Of a stretch of 64,000 nucleotides of DNA, positions 52,896-64,000 are shown one piece after another (position 1 is the stretch's first letter; each line of letters starts with the position of its first letter). The stretch spans positions 16,661-80,660 of the forward strand of contig JAYMTL010000094.1 of assembly GCA_036897445.1 (NCBI GenBank), read 5' to 3'. The DNA comes from Pelargonium tetragonum (taxonomy: Eukaryota > Streptophyta > Magnoliopsida > Geraniales > Geraniaceae). Both the position numbers and the translations under genes were made by a program. Under the pieces are notes generated by a model. It searched no databases and was not told the DNA's origin. It worked only from the letters and a program-made list of their open reading frames with translations.

Positions 52896-53226
52896 TACTA
52901 TTATCCTGTACATAACTTGTTTGTTACTTTTATTCAGAATATCCTGTTGTTTCTTACGTCTACCGGATCTCCCTTCTTAATTAATGGCTCTTACTCTGGA
53001 TAGCCTCGGTTTTCTGTATCCTTTAGTCTTTGTAGCTACTATACTCTTAATCTTGATCTTGAGAGCTTTCTTAGTCTTCACACCTGATATTGTACCTGCC
53101 TTAGTTCTTGCTGTCTTCTTATAGGTACTGGGAATTTCCTGTCTTTTTGTTAAGGTTTACTACTTCACCTTCTTTAAGTATTATAGTAGTATGTTCTAGT
53201 TCCAGGTATATTGTAAATAGGGTCGT
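52896..53226 (-). pseudogene. A-rich island with overlapping basic frames
   Basis: Three tracts follow one another on the minus strand. The first, 53226-53122, is open for 35 codons and contains KEGEVVNLNKKTGN. The second, 53156-52980 (59 codons), is in another frame and very basic: ARTKAGTISGVKTKKALKIK, then KGYRKPRLSRVRAIN and TAA. The third, 52976-52896 (27 codons), carries EGRSGRRKKQQDILNKSNKQ before TGA. Tracts one and two overlap by 35 nt, as expected if a single gene suffered a small indel. No ATG opens any of them. Words are shared with 2.5, 36.6 and 47.9 kb. No protein family is recognised. The basic, low-complexity composition would suit a disordered nucleic-acid-binding tail, but this is inference and a non-coding A-rich repeat remains possible. 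Confidence 0.3.
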
Positions 53227-53229
53227 CTA

Positions 53230-54630
53230 GCTATAGAAAGAGTAACCCCTTATTTATTATAAAAGACTTTCCAGTAAAAGCTAAGAAAGATTGAGGATTA
53301 AAGCAAACAATGCTAAAGTTATTGTCTAGAATCTCGTTTATCACATGTTTGCCTTTTGGTCCCCTTCCCGTTTGAATTTTTCGTGCGATTTCTTTATTTT
53401 CATTGATCCCATTTTCTTAAACTTACTTAGAAAATTCCTGCCTAGTTAAGCTAACTCCTAACCCTATAAGTAAGAACTCCTATTATACTTGGATGCTCTA
53501 TTCATTAATATTAAGAAATCCCCTAAAAAAGGGTAAGAATATTCCTAGGATCACTTACTAATATCTAAGGAAATCTTTCTACTGAAATTTTTGACTTTTA
53601 GAACTCCTTATCATCTCTTGTAAATGATCAAAGACTCTAGAAACTCTTCTAATGGATCTCAATTCCTCCGATTTTGATAACAGGGCAGCCTTGTTAAGAC
53701 ATAGCAGCAGGAAAACACGAAATTAAGGAACTGCTAGTTAGAGAGCTCCCTTGATGTTAACTTCAAAACTTTTCAATCTCCTGTCTTTCCGGTTAGAACC
53801 GAACAATTCAAAGAAGGAAAACCCCCCTTTTTCTTTTTGATATAAAGGCACAATAGGACATCCAAAGGATTTCTTTAAAATTACAAGGGGTTAAAAAGCG
53901 GAGTCAGTGTATCCTGGGAATCCTTAGCTTTTTTATGACAATAAAGATAGGGGTCCCAAAAGGTTTTTTCTTTACTATACATCTGATAGGACTTGTGAAA
54001 AGAAACAAGTAGCAATCTGGGCCTCTTAAGTCTTAGTATTTTCATGATTGTAAAGCTTTTCGCTAACTAAGTGGGGCACCTCCAACCCCTTTAAGCTTCT
54101 TGTAGTTATATCCTGTGCCTTTTCTTTGCCAAATTTGTATAATTTAGTGGAGCTCTATTAGTCTTAACTACCTGAATAATAATAAGGAAAGGAACGGAAT
54201 TACTCTCTTTATTCCGTGTAGGAGTTTCTACCAGCACCTGTAACTCTATTTTTAGGGTTTCTATTCAAGAATATCAATAATAAAAACCTAAGTCTAATAG
54301 AGAACTAACTATGTCCACAAGTTAGATGGATTCGGGTTTACAAAAAACTAAGAGGGTAAACTGGCTGCCCACACGGGGTGTTTTTACAGCTTGGGTAGGA
54401 ACAAGATTTAATTGAAACTAGGACACTGGATATGCATATGCGCGAGAGATTTAAAATCAGGTATAAACATTTCCTCGAGCCTCTTTTCTTTCTCCAGAAT
54501 CCTTAATTTAAGTATACCCCCGGGCTAATGTTGTTTAGTTTTGTAATAATTAGAGGATAGCTCTACAAGGGTTTCTAAATTAAGTCATAATGCGGGAGTC
54601 CCCCAACTCGGTATGTAAGAAAATTTCTAA
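53230..54630. other. Gene-free background DNA
   Basis: No frame, RNA or repeat is supported in this stretch. Confidence 0.5.
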
Positions 54631-54632
54631 TT

Positions 54633-54934
54633 TCTAGGAGTCTAATTGTCTTAAGACTAATAAAATCAGTCTCGGTTTTATTAAAAAGAGAAAGCAAAAG
54701 ATAAAAAGGACCCTTCCCCTCAAGCTATGTTGTAAGTCTTTCCCTTTAACATACAAACAAGGTTTGACCCCCGCGCTCTTAGTAGGTATACCCTGTGATT
54801 TTTAGTTAAGTTTCTTGAGTTAAGAGTTTTAAGTTTCGATAATAAAGGCTCCGTGGGAAGTAATTCTTAGATTGAATTGAAACACCCATCTTTGGTTAAA
54901 AAGTTTTCCTAGTAGAATACCCCGGAAAATCCAG
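54633..54934 (+). repeat. Diverged direct repeat R1, copy B
   Basis: This is the partner of 18271-18413. Block 1 is 54633-54674, block 2 is 54701-54740 and block 3 is 54910-54934. About 152 nt between blocks 2 and 3 are absent from copy A, so either B gained an insertion or A lost it. The extra segment has a C-run then GCGCTC near 54770, no open frame and no obvious terminal repeats. Both copies have the same orientation, 36 kb apart. Confidence 0.7.
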
Positions 54935-54939
54935 TAACT

Positions 54940-56715
54940 AGCATTCTCGGAGTCCTGGAAGGTATAGTAAAAGGGGAGTATTTACCAAGATCACAACCAA
55001 CCCAAATTTATTTAACTACCTGTTAATTCGCTGCATTATAAGATCGAACTCTCCATACCTAAATACCTAGGACAAAGTGGGCTCCGCTTTTGTACACAAA
55101 TATTTAGAATACTCTTTTTTATGACATCCCTAAAACCTGAAATTAGTATCAACTAAACAGAAGCTTTTTTAATAATTCCTTGCTTCCTCTACCACAGGCT
55201 TTCCCCTGACTTTCGTCAAAGATATCTCACTTAAAAACTATAGGAATTTCCAACTTATATTTATTCCCTGAGTTGAGTGCTGTCTACTACTGATATAAAT
55301 TTTGAATAAAGTACAGAACTTGTCTAAACTTGATTGCATATATAAAATAAAAGGATCCCTCTAGAATCCAAGATTAAAAAGTTGCCTTGTTTGTATAGAA
55401 TTGTATAGAAATAGAAGGTTTCCTTTTATTGGAGCATACGCTTTGAAGTAAAATGTCACATTTATATTACTTACTAGGTTTCATTTAGTCAGGAGTTGAG
55501 GAGCTTTCCTATGGTAAATTAGGACTCGTCAAGGAAAATATACCCTAGAAAACCCGTGTGAGAAAGGAGGACTACCTTAATAGAAGCGAAAGGGAGTAAT
55601 AAGAGCGCTATAATCGGATATTCTTTTACTGCTTATCACGAAATAAATGTAGGCCTATAAACTAGGTAAAGTAGACTCGGACTCTAATATTTATACAAAC
55701 TAAACCATAAAGAACTATCTCTACCCTTTTAATTATAACGTGTCTAAAAAAACCCAACAGGTAGGAATTATCAACTTCAAAAGACCCAAAAGACTATACG
55801 TATATACTCGAGAAATCCTATAAAGGCCGCCTGTGTCTTAATAAGAGAAAGAAAGGGTATGCTGCTGATTTTGGCTAAAGCTGCTTAGTCTAAGCCATCA
55901 AGTTCGATATACTATCTTCTAGACTAGATATACCAACTAAATCTTATTCTTAAGAGCTAAAGACTCCTATTTATAGCAAAATTTCAATTGCTAAAAGGTC
56001 CGTAATTTCATTATGAAACAAATGTAAAAGTTGAACTCGACCGCTTTAATAAAGAATTGGGAATTCTCGGTACAGTAAGTAAGCCTTTAGTACTTTTGTT
56101 AATCCAGAACCACTTGCTAGGAGATCCTTAAGACTTTTTAACGTAGTAACTTTTTCCACTTTAGTTTCATATAGAGAAAACCCCTCCCTAATTTACTACA
56201 AATGATGTACTGCTAAGAGAGGCCCTTATCCTGAGTTTGTAACCTAAATTACATATATTACTTATTAGGGTAATTCTTAGTTGTAAAAGAACCGCGGTTA
56301 GCTCATCAAAAGGAGTATAACTACTAGATAGATTGAAGTTATATAAAGTCTACCCGCATCCGCGTTGATTTTTTTAGTATTAGGAGCGCCCGTAAAAAAG
56401 AGTGCTAAGTCTTTCGTGGTTTTATTGAATTTCTTTTTCTACGTTCCTTGTATATTACACAAGAATTACTTTATTATAGTATTTACTACTTTCCATTATA
56501 ATGTATACGTGACTCTGAAGATCTTTTGCGCCTCTCTGTGAAAACCCTTTTTGGCTTTTCAGGGGATTCTCTACAAAGGCTAAACTAAGAATAATCCTAC
56601 TTTCTTAAGAAGTCCGCTGCCGTCTAGTATCGCGGGAAGTCTCTATTAGTATACATACCCCTATAGCCACCATTTTTATTGACTTACCTCTCCTTATTCT
56701 GTACACCTTTCTTCA
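54940..56715. other. Gene-free background DNA
   Basis: Nothing supported. The usual background texture and dense stops. Confidence 0.5.
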
Positions 56716-56721
56716 GGGCTA

Positions 56722-56892
56722 TAATCTTACCTGTCTTGATAGAAGTTTAGTTGTCTTAGTGCCTTTCCTATTGTTATTAGGATTCCTATGTTTCTTTGTA
56801 TGGATTGTATATATTGCCTTAGTTGTACAGATTATCTTACTCTTATTGTTAAGGGGTTCTACTCTGTAGCTTAGTAGCCTTGCTCTTAAGAC
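56722..56892 (-). pseudogene. A-rich open tract, basic peptide
   Basis: The minus strand is open for 57 codons between TAG 56893-56895 (upstream) and TAG 56719-56721, without an ATG. The peptide is polar and basic: RVEPLNNKSKIICTTKAIYT, then IHTKKHRNPNNNRKGTKTTK. Immediately downstream another frame reads IKTGKIISPEERC. A-rich composition, ACT/AAG words and the lack of G+C-rich words match the other family members, but I find no long exact word shared with them. I list it as a probable composition relative and not a proven homologue. Confidence 0.2.
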
Positions 56893-56899
56893 CTATTTA

Positions 56900-59305
56900 C
56901 TTTTTACTTAAATATCTTCCTTATAAGCATTTTCTCTTGCAAAAAAACCCTAAACTCAGCCCCCTTTTTCCACGTTATAGAAACCTGCTCCTTAATCAGC
57001 CCCTAAAGCGGGCCTATTTAATTTCATTTAGTAGACGCTTTTACTTAACTTTTCTACTAGAAACAAACAAATGCTTTTAGCCTTAGCTATTTTATTTACA
57101 ATTTTCTTATTTTTATCTGGAATGCGATAAAAGCGGACTCCCTTCCCTATTTACTTAAAAAAAGAAGTTTCCCTTTTTCTTGTCCCGACTTAATTACACC
57201 TATTAGTTTATAGTATTTCCTTAGTTAATAAGTTTTTCTTCTATATATATTAAGTACTTAACCCTGGCACTCTTTATGGACTAGTAACAACCTTTATCTA
57301 CCCACTTTAACTATACGTTGAATTCCTAAGAGTGCTTATCCTCTCCGCGCAATACCTGAGGTTCATTCCTTATTTGTAACTACTAAATACCTTAATGATT
57401 AACCTAAGTTGAAGAAGCCCTTTTATTTCCTAGACCTTTTTTTGTTAACTAGAAAGATCAGAACACGAAAATAAAGCCTCTCTAGTGTCCACTAAATGAA
57501 AGAGTTATAACCTAAATGAAAAGTCCGTTGTCTACCCAAAATGCCTAAAATTTAGAACTATATACCTTAAGTTAAGAAAGATTCTTCTTTTTTCTTTTGT
57601 TCGGATTAGCTGGGAATAAAAAGGGTCCTCCGGCAATTGTCTTTTTGTAAAAAGCAGCAACCCCAAATCTGAGAATTGAATCCAGAAAGAATTCCTTATA
57701 TAGAATTACAAGTTTGCTAGGTTTTTCATTTGGAGTAAGATAGGAACACAAAACACCCATATTCCCCCAGCCACTCTCTTCATGATATTTCGGTAAAGGG
57801 TCAGAAATTGAACTCTCCTGTAAATCTTGACTTTTTCAATTCAATAGAGAATGAGACTTTAGGGTTCTAACAGTCTGATAACACAGCAACAAAAAGTAGC
57901 AAGAAATAAGGAAATTGTCGGCCTATACTGGCGTTTAAGCCTTTGTTTAACTCTAAAACTAGCTTTAAAGAACATTACAAAAAAGTAGGTTTCTGTATTA
58001 ATTGGATAGGAACTTTACTTGCTTACAAAGTATAAGGGTATAAGGTTCGGGCAGTTAGAAATTGCTTTGTTGTGAGATAATGAACTCGGCTGTATCGGGA
58101 TTTCCTTTTAAAGACTCTTTGAATATAGACAAGCAATCAAAAAGGACTTAATGAATGTTGAAATACCCAAGATTCTAGTTAGAAAAATTAAGGAAAAGTC
58201 TCACTCCAGAGAAGCCTGGTTAAGATAAAGTATTAAAAGTTAAAATGCTCTGGGTTCTCCTAAACTCCCGGGTATAGTAAAAACGAACCGAAATTCGAAG
58301 GAATATAGCTACCCTACTGCAAGTTTGTCCCTACGACAGACTTAAAACCTTGCCTTTTCGCGAATATACAAAAGTTCCTTCTAAATTTTTAGAAAAGTTA
58401 TGCTTTCTTCAAAATCCCTAATAAATCGTACGGGGCTCCCAAACTTCTTTCAGAACTCTTTAAATTAGAAAAATAGAGCCTAGCTAAGTAAATCTATAAG
58501 CAGAATCCTGTCTTTATAATACTTACTCTATTTTCTAAAAGCATAGGATAGCGGATTTTCGGCTTATAAAAAACAAGAAACGGAAATCCGAAAGCAGGAT
58601 ACCTTATTATTGACTTATAACTAAGAGTCACTTGGTTATAAGAACTTCTTTTTATCACAAAGGGCCTCCTTTGCAGATCTAGTAAGTCCAAATACAAAGT
58701 TCTTTAAGTATCAACCTCTAATTCTAGAGCACCCTTTAAATTAAAAAAATAATAAGACCCCCGGTTAAGGGGAAAAAATCATCCCTTCCCTCTTAAAGAG
58801 GAAACTTTAAAGAAAGGCCTAGAAATAAGTTAAGTAAGGAAGCCCCTCTTTTTTAGAATTGAAGCTTGCTATTGCTTTTTACCAACCTGTGTCTCCCTAT
58901 TGGACCTGTTATAATTAGACTTTTTTGTTATAACGCTCGAAGGCGGATACCAGGAAAACTTATTAAAGGATCGCTATATATGGAAAAAGTCTACAGAAAC
59001 TTACCCTTTTTGTATACATTACTCAGATTAGAAGTAAATAAAAACTCTCGTTATATTTGAGTATCCACTAAAAAAAGGGAATTCTGCCTAATAGAAAATT
59101 TAGATACCGGAAATGTCTAGCAGAGTTCAAGTGCTTTTTTATAGAATAGAACTATAGGAACCCGTTAGGGTTTAACCCTATCAGTCTTTCTCTTATTAAT
59201 TTTATATTACTTAACTGGAAATTCATTGCTTTAGCTCTATTTATAAACCAGAACCTTTTCGCAAAATCAAATCCTAACCTTTCTAAATCTCCTATAAGTG
59301 ATTAA
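56900..59305. other. Gene-free background DNA
   Basis: No gene is supported. ATG frames at 57572-57760 (-), 58494-58697 (-) and 58866-59060 (+) are within chance length and lack motifs. Confidence 0.5.
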
Positions 59306-59311
59306 ATCCTG

Positions 59312-59548
59312 ATCCATTACAAGAATACCAAAACTCACTGCAAGGCTATTTAAATGCCAGTAAACCTGAGTCAGTCTATCCAGTAAGCTGATTTTTTTTA
59401 TCCGAGCTCCTTGCATTCGTTCAAAAAGATATTTACAGTCCCTAAGAAAACTAACAACAGGAAAACTCTCTTACATTACACTAGACCAAGGGAATAAGTC
59501 AAACCTTTTAGCTCCCCTATGCAGTTTATAGTATTAGAAACAAGAAAC
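59312..59548 (+). repeat. Diverged direct repeat R2, copy B
   Basis: This is the partner of 24474-24708 in the same orientation. The leading block ATCCATTACAAGAATACC is nearly identical. The middle is diverged with small indels, and a second strong block is 59445-59471. Where copy A has a G6 run after CACTAGAGC, this copy has CACTAGACCAAGGG, so the GC-rich spot is specific to copy A. The tRNA relics that precede copy A have no recognisable counterpart upstream of this one. Confidence 0.65.
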
Positions 59549-59551
59549 AAG

Positions 59552-62500
59552 GAAATTTTATAAGAGGTCCGATTTTCTTCTCCTTTTAGGTCCCTTTTTC
59601 AATAGGTCTTTTTTTTAAGTAGCTATGAGTAAGAAGTCATAAGAAGTTGTGGGCTATATGGGGTATTTAGAGCTCTTTAAGCGGGGAATTTTCCTTTCCT
59701 TATTTCTTCTATTCCTTAATTTCAGGCTGTGAGCCGGGTTATTCTCTTATTAAAGCGGGGAGTAATAGGATTGGTAAGCGCGATTTCCCATGAGTTTTCC
59801 TTGAATTCCGGATAATAAGAAAGAAATCGAGGAGTGAAACAGAGCCTACTAAGTTAGATAATTTCACTGTATATAATATCATCCTTTTTTAGAACCTAGA
59901 AATTCACTAGTTTCTCCTGAAGGACTTGGTTGGTGTAAATACTAGGCACAGAAAAGCGAGACCTTTTTCAAAGAGGATTCAACTCAAGAAAGCAATTCGC
60001 GCGGGTTTCTTGACTATACTTTTACTAAATACCTTTTTACATTAAGTTTATATTTGTTTTCGTTTAGTTACTTTGTACAGAATAGTGACTTTCTAACAAG
60101 CATCTCATTTCCTCTGATTCTACTTTTTCTTTCTCTTAATTCTTTTAAAGGAACTGGTAACTCCTGTACGAGAACTCCCCAAGGACACCTTTCACCAAAA
60201 TGACTCAACCGGATAAAGGAGCTAATTCATGAATATCCCGTGACTAGCAACGTTTCTCTTTGGTTTTTGGAATTCCGTAATGTCTCACCTCCAAAATGAT
60301 AGCATCAAGTGGAAGTCAGGTAGTTTATACTTTTCTTAAGATTTTGTATCTCCTTTTTTTTAGTTAGGGGCGGTCTTTTACTTTTAATAATTCAATACGA
60401 ACCTTATTAGTTAATAATAAATTAAATTCAAGTTTTTAGCTTGCAGCTCCTTTTATTTTATCCATTAGGAGATACCGAAGAGCAAAAACTTAATTCTTTC
60501 TGACTCGTATTAAATAAAGCGCAAAAAGACTTGTACAAGAATAGAGAACAAAGGCATAGAATTTTCTAACGCAATACACGAAGTTTTCCTTGATAATTTT
60601 GACTACATAAAGTATTTCGGGGACAAAAAAGAAGAGAGCAAATAACTTAATTACAGGGATTTTCTACTTACCAGCACAAGAAGGATACTGGTAGAATAAA
60701 ATTCCTAGAAAAAAATCTTTTATGAAAAGGGGTTTTGGAACAAGATTATACAAGTACTTCAATCCAAAGCGTGGGGTGTTTGGGCTTTATATTGTATTGT
60801 AGATGGGATTGCAAAAGGGTATCTAAGGTGAAGTCCTCTTAAAAATTCAATTTACAGGGTATTTATCTGAGGCCTGTTTATCTGGACTACCAAGCTTCCT
60901 TTTTCACAGCTACCTAGATTCCTAATAAACAAAAAGATTCTTTAAGGTTAATAGGCGCTACCCTTCTAAAATATTAGATTAAAAAGAGTTCCCTTTCATA
61001 AGGAATTGCTTCATATCATATAACCTAGAAGCGGCAGGGAAGACCCCAGAGTTTAAAAGGAATTTTAGGCCGAGGGATTTATAAGAGAAACCTTGAACCC
61101 TTAAATTTACAAAAAATCCTAAAGGATTTCCTTTGTATTATATATGCCAGATTTTCTACAGCAATCTTAATTATTACGTACCCTACTTCAATACAACTTA
61201 ACTCTTACCATTACTCGGAATTCCCGGCAAAAGGGCAGGGGAGCTACTACTTCGGGTCCCAGAGGTTTTACTAATAAAAAGGTATTTATGGCAGCGGTTC
61301 TTGCCAAGTACTTAAGCGGTTGACTCTTCTAAATACAGGAACCCCACTTCTTTCCAAGGTCTCGGTAGCTACTAGTAGAGACATGAATACAACGTAATGC
61401 ACGAAGGGGTGGGGTGCTTCTTTGATAAGGTGATAAGGACTCTTAAACTGGATAATACTCAAATCTCTCTGGAGTAAGCAGTAAGCTTTTACATTATGCC
61501 CTCAAAACCCTTTTAAAGAGGACTTCCTGTATTATTAATTGCTAGAGCTGGTGCGCTTAATCAGGTTTTTATACAAGTGTAACCCCAGGTCCCTAACCTA
61601 ACTCCTCCTTAGTAAACTAGGTGTAGTAGAGCCTTATCCCTCAATTACCCTCAGACATAAACTTAATTGAACCCGTATAGCACTTAGTAGAAAAAGATTT
61701 AATACAAGTTATCCGCGTATCTCTCACCCATACCTTTATAAAAGGACAAAATATTTTGCTGTCTGGCTATGATTGCCGAAAGGTCTTCTCTTATGTCATT
61801 ACCCTATGCAAGGAGTGCTCTACTAGGGATCCCTTTTACTAAGCCTAAAAAAATCCGTTTAAGTGCATTACTTGAATAAGTGGCTCTACTTTAGTTATAG
61901 GAAAGAGATCTTTAGTAAAAGTTTCTTTTTCTTTTTTTGTTGTATCATTTTATATAACACTTACCCGTTTTGTCTTATATTATAAATGATTAAAAACTGC
62001 TTTATATCCCAAAACTAGTTGAAGTGTGATGTTCTCTACAATTGAGAGGCCTCCCTAATTTTACTTAGATACAAAACAGCCTGGTATCCGGTGAAAGGCT
62101 TTAACTTAAAGGGTTTCTGAAGGCAGGAGCTTAATGAATATAATAGTAAATCCACAAGTACAACCAGCGGAAGCCCTTATGGACAGCAGATTTTAGGACC
62201 CTCGAGAGGCTTTAGTAAGAAACAGAGTACCAATTTGATATATTAACTCGATAACAGGGTAAATTTACTATATTCAAAATCCTGTGCTTAGCTATAGTCA
62301 GGATAGATAACTTATTACTTATTATAAAAAGAACTAGATTTGAATTAAAAATTTCCGGAAATTCTATTTACTTCTTTGATAATAGAAGATAGCCAAGTAA
62401 AGACAGAAGTAACATTTTTCTCTAGAATACTGCGTTGATGGGATATTACTACATGCTTATGCTTATACCAGGATTCTTATATAAAATGACGGCTTTGTTA

Positions 62501-63865
62501 ATAACGGGTTTATAATGTAGTATTACTATTCGTTTCTCTAACGTCTATTAGAAATTACTTTAATAAAATTTTTGGAGTACTTATACTTAAAATTGCGTTT
62601 TATTTATGAAAAACTTGTCTTGTAAAAAATCCAGATATAGATAAAATGAATCCTTTTGAAACGAGCTCCAGGCATAGAGCCCATTCGATGTGGGATAGGA
62701 ATTTAGTGAGATAGGCTGATTTAGATTATATCAAGACTAACTTGCTACTTTGAGAGTATATATATACTTCATTTTTGCTATCAAAGACTTGGGGAGCAGA
62801 GTGCCCATGTACTATTCAAAACTTGATATAACGAATACTACCCTTTATTATTACCTTTATAGAATTCAAGCCTTCAAGTCTCATAATTATAGATTCTTTT
62901 TCTTATTATCTAGCTTCTTATAGAAAAAAACATGAAGGGCCCCTAAAATCTATATACGATTAAAAGAAGTCAAGTTGCAAGAAAAAATTAGGACTCATAT
63001 TACTCTATAAAACGTATTACAATACTATAATAGCTTTCAATTCTTTCAGGACGGTCTGGAAATATATCATAACTTCCGTTCATATCATAACCTAGCCCCT
63101 AAGCCCTTGATTCAAATGTATTGGAAACAGAGGATTTAGTACAGTTTAAATAGAATGAAAATATACGACATGTATAAGTTAGTCTTTTTTGTGATACTAG
63201 TATAGGAAACCCGCGCTTTTTAAGAAGTTAATAGAACTTAATACGAAAGTTATTGTATTATAGGGACTTATACAAAACAGGATCCCTTAAAACCTGATTA
63301 GGATAGTATGCTTTACTTTATATAATTGACCATGTAAATATGTAAAAAGGATAACTTTTAAAACAAGATAAAAACCTTGCTTTCTTACTTAGGCGCAGTG
63401 GCAGACAATCTTTATTTAATGAATCCTCTCTCGTGCAGTCTAGCGACTCTAGTTATTGTATATCATAAATTGACAGTTCAGAAATAGGGGTTCTTAACGA
63501 AAAGAAACTCCTTTACTTAATTCATTATCTACAAATAAGTTAATGTTAAAACGGGTCAGAGATTAGTAATAGAAAGGGAAAAGTAAATAACATAATAATA
63601 AACTAGTTGTCTTTAATTCCGAATTCTTGCTATGGCAAATAACAGCTGGCTGAATACACGAGTCCTCGTTAATATGAGATGAGGACTCCTATTATGCAAA
63701 TATCCATAAAAAAATAAGAAGAAGCGGGATAGGAGCAAACTACAAAAGAAAAACTCCCTCGTATATAATAAAAATTCTTGTTTAGATGCTTTTTCATGAC
63801 TTGAAAATTTTAGAGTATAGTCCGTGTAACCGAGTAGGGCGTTGAGTAGAAATCTCTTCTCCAAA
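59552..63865. other. Gene-free background DNA
   Basis: No gene is supported. The 83-codon minus-strand ATG frame at 63613-63864 is hydrophobic and aromatic-rich but has no motif and ends next to the GC cluster. Confidence 0.5.
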
Positions 63866-63870
63866 TTCTT

Positions 63871-63921
63871 AACCCCCCCGCACTTCGAGAGGTGTGTCCC
63901 TTAACGCCGGGGGGTGGGGTT
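63871..63921. repeat. GC-rich hairpin cluster
   Basis: This is one of the most G+C-rich segments in the window. CCCCCCG (63874-63880) pairs exactly with CGGGGGG (63908-63914), and the flanking AA and TT extend the symmetry loosely. Within the loop, CACTTC and GAGGTG form an inner hairpin. It resembles the mobile GC clusters described in several fungal mitochondrial genomes. Other C-run-GC words occur at 12.66, 24.65 and 41.65 kb. No flanking direct duplication is clear. Confidence 0.4.
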
Positions 63922-64000
63922 GTCTACACAAGATTATCTAAAAGCTAAAATTTGACACTTGTAACCAAGCTCTCGGCAAAACAAAAAGAAATTGGAAATA

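Overview
This 64 kb window contains no gene that I can name with confidence. The DNA is AT-rich, roughly two thirds A+T by eye. Stop codons are dense in all six frames. The longest ATG-initiated frame is 98 codons, about what chance gives at this stop density. I see no intact tRNA, no rRNA core, no recognisable mitochondrial, plastid, bacterial or nuclear housekeeping gene, and no long simple-sequence arrays. Two adjacent tRNA-like relics (24.2 kb), two hairpins resembling group II intron domain V (50.4 and 51.6 kb) and scattered short G/C clusters point to an organelle, most likely an expanded mitochondrial genome. A very large plastid genome of an alga, or another DNA, is not excluded.

Most of the window has one texture. 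It is a mosaic of short purine and pyrimidine words (AAGG/CCTT, TTAG/CTAA, GGGATTCC-like, GAGCTCC-like) with no reading-frame structure. Inside this background lie islands with a different texture. The largest is on the + strand at 33.8-36.35 kb, where open tracts of 29-91 codons follow one another in changing frames and are broken by all three stop codons. A second lies at 39.78-40.70 kb. I read both as decayed (or possibly cryptic) protein-coding DNA of unknown function.

A second kind of island is A-rich on one strand and, in one frame, would encode lysine/arginine-rich peptides. Examples lie at 2.77-2.95(+), 6.68-7.12(-), 14.16-14.25(+), 36.57-36.77(-), 47.83-48.06(+), 52.90-53.23(-) and 56.72-56.89 kb(-). 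Several share short words such as AAGAAAGCT, ATAGTAGCTACAA and AAAGGATA. They may be fragments of one old family on both strands.

Three diverged direct repeat pairs are visible: 18.27-18.41 with 54.63-54.93 kb (one copy has about 150 extra nt), 24.47-24.71 with 59.31-59.55 kb, and the domain V-like pair at 50.35 and 51.57 kb. Together they suggest a non-coding, slowly scrambling sequence in which old duplications and gene fragments decay by point mutation and indels. No functional pathway or operon can be described. All calls are low to moderate confidence and rest on reading by eye.
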